Shown piece after piece: positions 1-7,119 of a stretch of 64,000 bases of DNA; position 1 is the stretch's first letter; every line of letters starts with the position of its first letter. A program made the translations under genes and the position numbers. Source of the DNA: Ruminococcaceae bacterium HV4-5-B5C (GTDB lineage: Bacteria > Bacillota > Clostridia > Oscillospirales > Acutalibacteraceae); the NCBI GenBank assembly GCA_900184925.1, contig FXYJ02000002.1, forward strand, positions 248,001-312,000, written 5' to 3'. Below the pieces are notes generated by a model. The model ran no database searches. It was not told the origin of the DNA and saw only the letters and a list, made by a program, of their open reading frames with translations.

Positions 1-80
1 TGCAGCTTCTTTTTTTCAAGCAGTTCCGCAAGGCCGCTGTGCAGATTATCCAGAGAAGCTAAATTAACATCATATTTCAT
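1..80 (-). CDS. 5' end of an unidentified gene running off the window
   Basis: An ATG at 80 on the minus strand opens a frame of 26 codons that stays open to the window edge (begins MKYDVNLASLDNLHSGL). A GAGGG ribosome site lies 8 bases upstream. The amphipathic, helix-prone start would suit a small WXG100-like or structural protein, but too little is visible to assign a family. Confidence 0.5.
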   Translation of the reverse strand, partial: MKYDVNLASLDNLHSGLAELLEKKKL

Positions 81-184
81 GGCATAACCCTCATTCTGAT
101 AGATTTGTAAACAATAAACGTTACTTGCTTGCTGACAAACCGCGTATTCATGATATTTTTTCTATGCCCGTTATTTCTGACCGC

Positions 185-226
185 ACCACGTGGGTCACGA
201 AGCTAAAATGTTTCGTGGCCCTTTTT
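185..226 (+). terminator. Hairpin plus T-run, orphan terminator-like element
   Basis: CACGAA and TTCGTG arms (about 196-217) flank a short loop and are followed by CCCTTTTT at 219-226. No plus-strand gene is visible upstream. The hairpin and its flanks recur at 5562-5634. Apart from this, I see nothing convincing in the 300 bases between 81 and 379. Confidence 0.55.
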
Positions 227-379
227 GTGTCGTCTATTTTAGTCTTAGACCGTAAAATGGAGGAAAGTGCTATTGCAATCAACACAATTCTCTTGCGGAA
301 AGGAAACATATATTGCAAATGGAAAATATTAGAGATATAATATATGAAATATGTACTGTGAGAAAAATAAAGCCATGCG

Positions 380-1090
380 GTGTGGGAGATGACCAAGTTG
401 GCAGAAAGTAAAATGGACTTTGAACTGGCAACAAAGGAAATGCTAATTAAATGGCTTGCGGAAATCCCATTTCTGGAAAAAGAAGAAAAACGGATGCTGT
501 TCGGGATCGGCTGCAAATTTAAAAACAAAATGGAACCCCTTTATCAGATTTACGGGGCAATTGCAGCGGGAAACGAGCATTTTTGTGACAGCGAACGAAG
601 CATTACATATGAGCAGAAGAAAAACAACGATCTTCTGACCTGTAACGGTGAAACGCTGGTACTTACCGAAGAACAGCTGAAAACCGTTCTCACCGGGATT
701 ATTGACATTATGGAGCCGGTCCTTCCGTTGGGCAGCGTGGTGGACTTAAAAAAAGACTTTCTGAAAAATGTTATCGGGAATACCGATAAAGTAGAGAACT
801 TCAGAGTGGTTATTACCGACCGCTTTTTCTACCAGAAAGGCGATCGGTTGTATTTCCCCTATGCAGGTGTGTTGTATCCGATTGGGGCATTCGAAAAACA
901 GGAACGGCTCAATTTTACCTCCGCAGTAATTAAAAGTGTAATCCATGAGGGATATTCGGATCAACAGGAAGAAGCTTATGTCTTTTTGATGAAACAGGAG
1001 CTCATTCTGGAGAATGGCATGCATTCTTTTGGATTCTCAACGGAAGAGGAACGCAAAGAATATCAGAAAAAGCGTTCTGTTCAAAAATAA
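380..1090 (+). CDS. DUF4176-domain protein of a type VII secretion toxin cluster
   Basis: The C-terminal half (from about residue 115) has the DUF4176 pattern: LPLGSVVDLK, then a strand-rich stretch with YAGVLYPIG and HEGYSDQQEE. DUF4176 proteins occur in Firmicute type VII loci as accessory or chaperone-like partners of LXG effectors, with no proven activity. The N-terminal 110 residues are helical and unassigned. It is the first gene of a run in one direction (gaps 18, 8, 13 bases and an ATGA overlap), so probably an operon with the toxin. The start is uncertain: GTG at 380, ATG at 389 and ATG at 411 all lack a good ribosome site. Confidence 0.75.
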   Translation: MWEMTKLAESKMDFELATKEMLIKWLAEIPFLEKEEKRMLFGIGCKFKNKMEPLYQIYGAIAAGNEHFCDSERSITYEQKKNNDLLTCNGETLVLTEEQLKTVLTGIIDIMEPVLPLGSVVDLKKDFLKNVIGNTDKVENFRVVITDRFFYQKGDRLYFPYAGVLYPIGAFEKQERLNFTSAVIKSVIHEGYSDQQEEAYVFLMKQELILENGMHSFGFSTEEERKEYQKKRSVQK

Positions 1091-1108
1091 AGTGTTGGAG
1101 GGATCAGG

Positions 1109-1534
1109 GTGACAAGAGGAGAGATTGACCGCCAAATCACAAGGTACCGCAGATATATTGATTCCAACAACTGTGAAATCAGCAAGCTCCGCCGCCAGCT
1201 CGATGAACTCTCAAATACACAGGGAAAGCTGAATGGCTCTCAGAGCAGGTTTTCCGATTATCTGAATGCGCAGCGGGGCGTCTTTGGGAGGATGAACAGC
1301 AATTACCGGGACAACCGGTTTGCGGTCAATTTTTCACAGGGTATGCTGGGCTGTCTTGGCGGAAGAGAAGCCTCCGGTGCTCATGAAAACATCTCTGCCG
1401 CAATTCAAAGGGTAAAGAGCAAGAGCAATGCCATCGACAGCAGAATACAGGAGCTGAACCGTGAAAATCGCAGGTACTGGATACGAATTGATGATCTGGA
1501 ATATGAGCGGAGACATCTGGCAGCGAAAGGATAG
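1109..1534 (+). CDS. DUF5082 (YwqH-like) coiled-coil protein
   Basis: This 141-aa protein is almost entirely helical. N- and C-terminal charged helices (residues about 1-45 and 95-138) flank a glycine-containing centre. It resembles DUF5082/YwqH proteins, which sit directly before LXG toxins in Bacillus (the ywqH-ywqI-ywqJ order) and are thought to be WXG100-like helpers co-exported or co-folded with the toxin. The GTG start at 1109 is supported by GGAGGGATCAGG just upstream. The family call is from memory of pattern and context. Confidence 0.7.
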   Translation: MTRGEIDRQITRYRRYIDSNNCEISKLRRQLDELSNTQGKLNGSQSRFSDYLNAQRGVFGRMNSNYRDNRFAVNFSQGMLGCLGGREASGAHENISAAIQRVKSKSNAIDSRIQELNRENRRYWIRIDDLEYERRHLAAKG

Positions 1535-1542
1535 AGAGAGCT

Positions 1543-1839
1543 ATGGCATACAATATCGGATATGACATCGTTGTGAATGACGATAACTGCAATGCGGTCG
1601 GCAGCGAGTATGCAGACCGCGCAAAATGGTTTGAAAACATCTTGGAGCGATACGACGAAATCCTGCAGGAAATTCTGGACGGTGCGGTGATGGACGGTGC
1701 CCTGGCAGATAACCTCAAAAAATTCCGGCAGGAAGCAAATGCCCTGAAAAATGAAACAGCCCAAATTGCGAAGGCAGCGCAGTCTTGTACGCATCAGTTC
1801 CTTGCCGACATGGATTCGGCAGACAGCTATCTGTTCTAA
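1543..1839 (+). CDS. Small WXG100-like helical protein
   Basis: This 98-aa, all-helical acidic protein has the size and place of an ESX/WXG100 or DUF5344-type partner of an LXG toxin. A canonical WxG turn is not obvious. The centre reads AKWFENILERYDEILQEIL, followed by a second amphipathic helix. Its stop is 13 bases before the next start. No signal peptide is seen, as expected for type VII substrates, which are exported folded. A role as toxin chaperone or co-substrate is inferred from gene order. Confidence 0.65.
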   Translation: MAYNIGYDIVVNDDNCNAVGSEYADRAKWFENILERYDEILQEILDGAVMDGALADNLKKFRQEANALKNETAQIAKAAQSCTHQFLADMDSADSYLF

Positions 1840-1852
1840 GGGGGGCAAAAAA

Positions 1853-2149
1853 ATGTCAAATATCAAAATTGACCCCGAGCTGCTGGAAGGAAAGATCATG
1901 AGTCTGACGGAGCTTTGCAACGAATATGAGGCTGTTGGCCATACCCCGTTCCGCATTGTTGGCAAAGGAAAAACAAATCATTCACTATATGAGATGGACA
2001 CCTGTTTTCTGGCCCTCGACAAAGCGCTTGCAGACCTCATTCAAAGCACAATTGCACTGCTTAACAATGCAAAGGACGGTTATGTTGATGCGGATGAAAA
2101 GTCTGCCGGTCTGCTGCAAAAACTGCAGGGTGAGGTGTTTGGAAAATGA
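1853..2149 (+). CDS. Small WXG100-like (TIGR04197/DUF5344-type) helper
   Basis: This 98-aa protein starts at ATG 1853, behind AAGGGGGG with 7-base spacing. A longer reading from 1751 overlaps the previous gene and has no ribosome site. Two helices are separated by a turn near residues 42-48, and the C-terminal part contains repeated LLxKLQ-like heptads, the usual design of ESX helper proteins. Its stop overlaps the ATG of the toxin gene by four bases, pointing to translational coupling and therefore to a direct partner of the toxin. Confidence 0.68.
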   Translation: MSNIKIDPELLEGKIMSLTELCNEYEAVGHTPFRIVGKGKTNHSLYEMDTCFLALDKALADLIQSTIALLNNAKDGYVDADEKSAGLLQKLQGEVFGK

Positions 2150-3699
2150 GCGGAATCACACGCGATTTTTCACAGCAGTCGGTTCAGGAGCTACGGGACA
2201 TTATTCGAAAAAATTTGCAAGACAATCAGTGGGGTTTCTTTGACTGGTTTGACGATACTTTTCTGATGCAGGAACTAAATATTAAAAATTACATTAACAA
2301 CGTGAACGAATACCATGCTAAAATGATAGATAAGCACAACATGGGAAGCGCAGAATTTGACAGGATTCTGCAAAGAGTACATACAGTAGACGAAAACTAC
2401 TCGGCTCGAATCAACAGCCTCGTTGACCAGGCAAAGGCACTGCAAACGCGAATTGAGCAACTGACGAAGATGATTGACCCGTCTGTAATCACAGCAAATC
2501 CAGGTGACTTTGCAAGACTGGCGGATGGGATTGACAGCAAATATCAAAAAGTAAAAGTTCAGAGCGAAGCCAAGATAAAACAATGCGAAGCGTCTATGCC
2601 GGTGCTGTACGATAAGCAGTGGTATGAAAATGTTGTAGATTCCATCGAGACAGGAGCAAATGTCGCAGGTCAGGTGGGTGAAGGAATTGGATGGGGCCTT
2701 GTCGATGTAGCAAAAGATCTGGTATTTGGCGTAAAAGACACAGCCGTAGGATTACTTCATTATTTAACGAACAACCCACAGGAAGAAAACGCATTATTTA
2801 TTGCTAATCTCTATGTGCAGAGCGAGAAACAGAACAAATCAGTTCCACAGTTTCTATGGGATTCCCTAACAACAGGCATTTGGAACGGACTTCAGACTAC
2901 AGCAGATGATTTCGCAAAAGGCGATCTTAAGACAAAAAGTGAAATGGCAACCAGGGTGCTTGGAAACCTTGCATTGTTCCTTATTCCTGCAACAGATGTT
3001 GCAAAAGTGGGTGAAGCAGGAGAAGCTGTTGAACTGACAGGCGATCTTTCAAAGACGCTGGAAGCGGAGAAAGTAGCGCTTGAGGCAGAAAAAGCCACTG
3101 AATTAGAACAGAGTTTTGCTCAGGTTGAAAGAGAATCAGAACAGGTCGAAATAGCCATAGAAGAAGCTAAGAGAGCAAAAGAAGCGGGAAAGGTTGCTGG
3201 GGAAACAGCAGCGACGGTAGATGATAGAATAATCACCCCGAATTATGTTAATTTATCTAAGCAACTAGGTAAAGATCTTAAAAAAGGAGGTTATAAAATT
3301 CTTAATATTCAAGATGCGACTGATGCTAACGCTCGTTGGGCAGACATGGGATATGATTTGCATCCCGTAGCTGAAAATACAAAAGCATACAATGTACAGG
3401 CAGGAAAACACACTTATGCTAGAGTTTTTAAAGAAGGAGTTAATAATCCCAAAAGTCCATTCATGTTAAGAGCAGATAGTATTGAGGGATTAACTGCAAG
3501 TGAAATTGCGGAAAAGTATGCGCTACCTCAGATACCCGATAAAATCGTTTACCCACATATTCCATCTGATACTCCACTTGAAGTTAGTATCACCGGGCCA
3601 CAGAAAAGTTGGGGAACAATTGGTGGGGATCCACAATATGCAATTAAGGACGTTTTACTAGAGGATGATTGGTTCTTGGATATACATTCATTAAATTAG
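2146..3699 (+). CDS. LXG-like type VII secreted polymorphic toxin
   Basis: This 517-aa protein has three parts. Residues 1-150 form a long helical region (export domain, LXG/WXG-like). Residues about 165-300 hold glycine/alanine-rich helices (VGEGIGWGLVDVAKDL) as in LXG pretoxin linkers, then an acidic coiled coil (300-350). The C-terminal 150 residues carry SPFMLRADSIEGL, EIAEKYALPQIP and a final GGDPQYAI block. From memory, that end resembles C-terminal domains of other polymorphic toxins, but I cannot name the activity. Base composition turns AT-rich from about 3230, where the toxin tip starts, as expected for swapped tips. The next two genes are immunity candidates. Confidence 0.72.
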   Translation: MSGITRDFSQQSVQELRDIIRKNLQDNQWGFFDWFDDTFLMQELNIKNYINNVNEYHAKMIDKHNMGSAEFDRILQRVHTVDENYSARINSLVDQAKALQTRIEQLTKMIDPSVITANPGDFARLADGIDSKYQKVKVQSEAKIKQCEASMPVLYDKQWYENVVDSIETGANVAGQVGEGIGWGLVDVAKDLVFGVKDTAVGLLHYLTNNPQEENALFIANLYVQSEKQNKSVPQFLWDSLTTGIWNGLQTTADDFAKGDLKTKSEMATRVLGNLALFLIPATDVAKVGEAGEAVELTGDLSKTLEAEKVALEAEKATELEQSFAQVERESEQVEIAIEEAKRAKEAGKVAGETAATVDDRIITPNYVNLSKQLGKDLKKGGYKILNIQDATDANARWADMGYDLHPVAENTKAYNVQAGKHTYARVFKEGVNNPKSPFMLRADSIEGLTASEIAEKYALPQIPDKIVYPHIPSDTPLEVSITGPQKSWGTIGGDPQYAIKDVLLEDDWFLDIHSLN

Positions 3700-3709
3700 G
3701 AGGATGAAA

Positions 3710-4036
3710 ATGAGACAGGTCAATGAAAAACAAATTGAAACTACAGATAATAAGCTGACTTTTGAAGTAGCAATTAAGAAGATAATTGAATACAAGAATT
3801 TTTTTCTCGTATTAGTGCGTGAGCGAAAAGAGGTACCCAATAATATAATTGCATATGATTATTCCGGGAATGAACTTTGGAGAATTAATGATATTGTAAA
3901 AGCAAAGATTGCAAGGGGTTATGATAATATGGAAAAAAAAGCAGAAGATTTGCTGGAAGCATACTGTGAGTTAGGAATAATATATGAAATAGATTTGGAT
4001 AGGAAACAAGTCAATAATAAGAAATACTTACGCTAA
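3710..4036 (+). CDS. Candidate immunity protein for the preceding toxin
   Basis: This 108-aa, AT-rich gene starts 10 bases after the toxin stop. ATG 3710 is preferred over ATG 3704 because TAGGAGG lies 6 bases upstream of it. The protein is soluble, mixed alpha/beta (AIKKIIEYKNFFLVLV, then YDYSGNELWRI), without signal peptide or membrane segment. No family is recognised. The immunity role rests on position directly behind the toxin, small size and shared AT-rich composition. Confidence 0.6.
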   Translation: MRQVNEKQIETTDNKLTFEVAIKKIIEYKNFFLVLVRERKEVPNNIIAYDYSGNELWRINDIVKAKIARGYDNMEKKAEDLLEAYCELGIIYEIDLDRKQVNNKKYLR

Positions 4037-4120
4037 ATATAATCTGAATTTATTTTGAAAGCATTTTGCAATGCAACAAAAATGTGGAAAAGGCGAATAA
4101 TCTAGTGAGTGGGTAGATGT

Positions 4121-4327
4121 ATGGAAAAATTATTTACTGGGAATGGGATAGAGATAATTAAACGGGAAGACCAATTCTACATGGTTTATGATGCTGGAGA
4201 AATATGTGACCGAATTGTGGAAATACAGATCTCATCAGAAGAAGTTGAGATTGCAAAGAAAAGTTCAATGGATGCTAATATAATTATCAAGCATCAAAAC
4301 GAGATGTTGTTTGGAGGCACTAAGTAA
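4121..4327 (+). CDS. Small protein, possible second immunity or orphan immunity gene
   Basis: This 68-aa acidic protein starts at ATG 4121, with GAGTGGG about 8 bases upstream (a GTG at 4109 is possible). It is strand-rich (GNGIEIIKREDQFYMVYD) and soluble. No family is recognised. It follows the first immunity candidate by 84 bases and is equally AT-rich. Type VII toxin islands often collect several immunity genes downstream, so this could protect against a sister toxin. Confidence 0.5.
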   Translation: MEKLFTGNGIEIIKREDQFYMVYDAGEICDRIVEIQISSEEVEIAKKSSMDANIIIKHQNEMLFGGTK

Positions 4328-4356
4328 AATTGATACTTATGCCAAATGAGGTAATA

Positions 4357-4463
4357 TAGGCCTGAAGCCAAAAATATTATATGCAGGTTCAAATCCAAGC
4401 AGAAGATTATTTGGCTAAAATTATAGGCCAAGAGCCAAAAACTTGAGATGCAGGTTCAAGTCG
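4357..4463. repeat. Two degenerate 40-base direct repeats
   Basis: Copies at 4357-4396 and 4424-4463, 67 bases apart, both start TAGGCC, run through GCCAAAAA and end ATGCAGGTTCAA followed by a variable GTCG/ATCC. The ends resemble a tRNA T-loop but cannot form the T-stem. They sit in the otherwise empty 4328-4691 interval at the edge of the toxin module. Confidence 0.55.
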
Positions 4464-4561
4464 CTTTTCTTATTGGATCATTACATAAGTGAAGCTTAAT
4501 CTGAAGCTTCTACGTACATATGTGAATAGAAGTGAAATAGTATTCAAAATTTTGTTAGTAT

Positions 4562-4594
4562 AAAAAGTGGGGAGAAGCATTTACTTCTCCCCAC
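4562..4594 (-). terminator. Terminator of the CPBP gene
   Basis: Perfect 11-base arms GTGGGGAGAAG and CTTCTCCCCAC (4567-4577 and 4584-4594). Read on the minus strand, the stem is followed by CTTTTTA, so it ends transcription of the minus-strand gene at 4692-5153. Confidence 0.75.
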
Positions 4595-4691
4595 ACATAA
4601 AACCCATTAGGTAATGGTTGCTGGATATAAAAAGCGATGCATCCTGAAAATATACGAAAAGCCGTTGTAAGATGTATTGCAATACTAAAAC

Positions 4692-5153
4692 TTATAACGT
4701 GAAAACCATCAGGAGCGAAATGAAGTTATATACTGCGTGAATGCACCATGTTATGCAAAACGGATTACTTTTTTTGCATGGGTAAAACAAAAGGGAATAG
4801 CACAAAATAATTCCGAGCAAAATTACGGTTACAATATACCAGACAGAGTAGTAATGTAACAATCCGAAAGTAACCGTCATGATAAAGAGAATAACTGTTT
4901 TGTTATCTATGAATTTAGAAAGTATCGCCTTAATTCCCCACAATAAAAGTGTCTCGACAAATGGGCCAACCAATACCATTGCCACTAGATTTTCAGCAAA
5001 TGACGGAAAAAAATGAAAATTCCCATGTACATTAGTATTAAATAATGATGAGACAACACTTGATAATAAACTAATCAGTAAACATATGGATATGGATAGA
5101 AAAACAAATTGAATATCCTTCAATTTGTTAATTATTGTAAATAAATGTTTCAT
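4692..5153 (-). CDS. CPBP-family intramembrane protease-like protein
   Basis: This 153-aa membrane protein has about five hydrophobic segments and the three CPBP (Abi) motifs: GPFVETLLLWG (motif 1, degenerate, since the usual is EExxxR), FGLLHYY (motif 2, FxxxH) and HAVYN (motif 3, HxxxN). CPBP proteins next to bacteriocin genes serve as self-immunity factors or peptide-processing enzymes. The start ATG 5153 is preferred because AGGGTG lies 7 bases upstream; an upstream start at 5216 has no site and adds a non-family tail. It lies behind one of two copies of a promoter/leader also found upstream of a broken bacteriocin-like gene. The weakened motif 1 leaves catalytic activity doubtful. Confidence 0.75.
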   Translation of the reverse strand: MKHLFTIINKLKDIQFVFLSISICLLISLLSSVVSSLFNTNVHGNFHFFPSFAENLVAMVLVGPFVETLLLWGIKAILSKFIDNKTVILFIMTVTFGLLHYYSVWYIVTVILLGIILCYSLLFYPCKKSNPFCITWCIHAVYNFISLLMVFTL

Positions 5154-5218
5154 TTTAACACCCTGACACAAGTAGCATTTCCGGGAAGGTTCTGAAAGTC
5201 CTTTTTTATTTCTCAAAG

Positions 5219-5424
5219 CAACGCTGAATTTCGTTAGAGCTCGTCGTGGAATCGAGTTATGCTTTTAAGAATCGTCAGGCAAATGTGAAAGCTATATTCC
5301 TATTACTCATATTACACCCTACAATATTCCAAAATCAATTATTACTTTATAATTTTGTATAAAATTTTTAAGTTTTGGAGATATAGTGAACTGAAAACCG
5401 GCACTGGCTTAGCTCCCATAGTAT
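5219..5424 (-). repeat. Promoter/leader repeat, copy 1
   Basis: About 205 bases align with few gaps to 6774-6984 in the same orientation. Shared landmarks are GAATTTCGTTAG, GTTATGCTTTT, AGAATCGTC, CCATAGTAT and a TTGATT-16-TGTAAT promoter. This copy lies upstream of the CPBP gene; similarity stops before the coding region. The rest of 5154-5676 holds only the hairpin at 5562-5603. Confidence 0.7.
5311..5338 (-). promoter_or_regulatory. Predicted promoter of the CPBP gene
   Basis: On the minus strand, TTGATT (5333-5338) and TGTAAT (5311-5316) are spaced 16 bases. The same pair with the same spacing is conserved in repeat copy 2, supporting function. Confidence 0.55.
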
Positions 5425-5561
5425 TTACACGGCGTAAGACTGCGCTTAGACCTAACTGCCTGGCATGTTGGGGTATATAAAAGCATAGAAAGGTTTGACC
5501 ATTTTTACCATTGCTATTTTGCTTTTTCGGGTGATTCATCCAGTTATCGAATCCCCCCAGA

Positions 5562-5603
5562 ACCACATGGACCACGAAACTAAAATGTTTCGTGGCCCTT
5601 TTT
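5562..5603 (+). terminator. Second orphan terminator-like hairpin
   Basis: CCACGAAAC (5572-5580) and GTTTCGTGG (5587-5595) arms are followed by CCCTTTTT. It is nearly identical to the element at 185-226, including flanking bases, and again has no plus-strand gene just upstream. Confidence 0.55.
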
Positions 5604-5676
5604 GTGTTATTTATTTGTAGGATGTAAAATGGGAAAAAGAAGCGAAGGCGGGGAAAAAAGGCTATTAATTTTGTTT

Positions 5677-6075
5677 TTATTTTCCTTTATAGCGATACTT
5701 TTTTACAAGAACGATATACATTAGTAAAATTACTAATATAATCATTACAGTCAACAAAATGTTTGAGCATATTGAATTCCCGCAAATTGTTATTCCGCAA
5801 CCAAAGATATTAACCGTTAAAAAAGCTAGATTTAAGTAGATGATTCGCTTTTTATCATCATAAATCTGCAGCGCATGCCACCATCATGCTGTAAAGCAGG
5901 CAATACATATCATAAACATAATAAAAAATGACTTGCTCGCTTGTCTGAAGAGCATCTGGCAAATGGCCAATGCCTCACTGGTGAATAAATTGAAAAGCAA
6001 AAATGCTTTCATCTGCAATTTATCTTTTTTTGTCAAATATAACGCCTCGGCTCTATTAAAAGGCATAGAGAACAA
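5677..6075 (-). pseudogene. Broken membrane-protein gene
   Basis: One minus-strand frame encodes membrane-like sequence interrupted by a TGA at 5884-5886. Upstream of it are FLLFNLFTSEALAICQ and SFFIMFMICIACF. Downstream, in the same frame, are ILLTVMIILVILLMYIV and a basic tail KKYRYKGK, with the final stop at 5677-5679. Joined, this gives a 132-codon protein with 3-4 membrane spans. The true N-terminus is probably also damaged. An AgrB-like peptide-processing protein was considered, but the AgrB His and Cys motifs are not visible. Neighbours suggest a former bacteriocin locus. Confidence 0.5.
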
Positions 6076-6178
6076 TCAATCATAATCGTAAGCGCGGCAT
6101 TGAAAATCATATCGCCAATTTGGAAGCTTGGCTAAGCAAGCCGCACCGTCTTAACATGTCATTCTCCCTTTAATACAA

Positions 6179-6535
6179 TCATAACTTATGCAACCGGTAC
6201 TTTAATAAAAAGAATATTACAGCTGCTATTGCAAAACACACCAAAAAAATAAACATATATTTTGACTCTTCCGAGCTACTTCCAACTATGCCCATATAGA
6301 TGATTACTATATTAGTGATTAGAAAGAATAAGTTTATATAGTTATATTTATGGTCATCAGGTTTTGCTGTAATAAAATTCCAAATAATTCCATAATAAAG
6401 TGCCATAATAATCCCATATTGAAAATAAGTAGAAAAATCGTCTCCCGATCTTATAGAGTCCATAGCTGTCAGTTCGGCTATGGTGAAATTGACAAGTGTA
6501 AAAGTTTTTTGTGCTTTAATCGATTTTATATTCAT
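6179..6535 (-). CDS. Small membrane protein beside a broken bacteriocin-like gene
   Basis: This 118-aa protein has three hydrophobic spans (around YFQYGIIMALYYGIIW, LFFLITNIVIIYMGIV and FIFLVCFAIAAVIFFLL) and a basic C-terminus, LLKYRLHKL. ATG 6535 has GGGGGTG just upstream. The gene follows the frameshifted double-glycine peptide gene by 27 bases on the same strand, the normal place of a bacteriocin immunity gene. No named family is recognised, so immunity is an inference from position, size and topology. Confidence 0.6.
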   Translation of the reverse strand: MNIKSIKAQKTFTLVNFTIAELTAMDSIRSGDDFSTYFQYGIIMALYYGIIWNFITAKPDDHKYNYINLFFLITNIVIIYMGIVGSSSEESKYMFIFLVCFAIAAVIFFLLKYRLHKL

Positions 6536-6561
6536 TTGCACCCCCATATCAGAAAATGTAT

Positions 6562-6760
6562 TTAATCTTCGCCTAATGCGCCGAAAGATCTGATTGTTCC
6601 ATCAACCAAAAATCCTATACCGACTTCTGCGCATACAGCTCCAATAAATGCATCCACCTGATCCTTCTACAACTCCAATTGCCCAGTTCCTACAATGTAC
6701 TCCACCGTTAGTCGCTTCCTCGTCTTTCGAGTTAAGTTCGCTGAAGCCACATCTTGACAT
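6562..6760 (-). pseudogene. Frameshifted double-glycine (class II bacteriocin-like) peptide
   Basis: ATG 6760, with GGAAG upstream, opens a peptide with a double-glycine leader: FSELNSKDEEATNGG, residues 6-20 (F-x-E-L-x(n)-E-E-x(n)-G-G). The start frame runs through GVHCRNWAIGVVEGSGG and then ends in a non-bacteriocin tail. One base away, the next frame continues as AFIGAVCAEVGIGFLVDG and stops at 6562-6564. Removing one base near 6648 joins them into a roughly 65-aa prepeptide with GxxxG motifs, as in two-peptide class II bacteriocins. The total length of 199 bases is 3n+1, as a single indel would give. It is either a recent pseudogene or a sequencing error; no peptidase-type ABC exporter is present in the window. 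Confidence 0.65.
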
Positions 6761-6773
6761 GGTTGCTTCCAGC

Positions 6774-6984
6774 AATGCTTGAATTTCGTTAGGTCCCGTT
6801 GCGGAATAGGGTTATGCTTTTTAGAATCGTCCAAGAATGCTCGTCTATATTCGCTTAAACAATATCATACCCTATAATTTTCCATAATCAACCATTATTC
6901 TATAATTTTATAAAATGGGGCTTTTTCAAAAGATATTGTAAATTGAATACCCACACTGGTTAGCTACCATAGTATAATAATTCC
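6774..6984 (-). repeat. Promoter/leader repeat, copy 2
   Basis: This copy pairs with 5219-5424 and lies directly upstream of the bacteriocin-like pseudogene. Similarity spans the promoter and 5' leader and ends at the ribosome-site region. The remaining bases to 7119 show no gene. Confidence 0.7.
6864..6891 (-). promoter_or_regulatory. Predicted promoter of the bacteriocin-like gene
   Basis: Minus-strand TTGATT (6886-6891) and TATGAT (6864-6869) are 16 bases apart, in the same place as in copy 1. Confidence 0.55.
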
Positions 6985-7119
6985 GAAGTGCGTGGCGTTT
7001 TATATGGCTTTCAGAGAGGCAGTCTCTTTTCCTTGTAATGCCGATGGCAGACACGATATGAGCATGATACAAAAGGAATTGATTTCATGCACTTCGAATT
7101 ATTTATCGGGAGGGTAAGA

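Noticed and set aside
125..340. 71-codon plus-strand frame over the first hairpin
   Set aside because: The frame runs through the terminator-like hairpin and has no start signal.
4357..4463. tRNA remnants
   Set aside because: The T-loop-like bases lack a complementary T-stem, acceptor stem and anticodon arm; kept only as repeats.
5342..5575. 77-codon minus-strand frame
   Set aside because: Half of it lies in the promoter/leader repeat, it lacks a ribosome site and shows no protein-like pattern.
5677..6075. AgrB-type peptide-processing protein
   Set aside because: Membrane topology and context fit, but the conserved AgrB His and Cys motifs are not visible, so only a broken membrane gene is reported.
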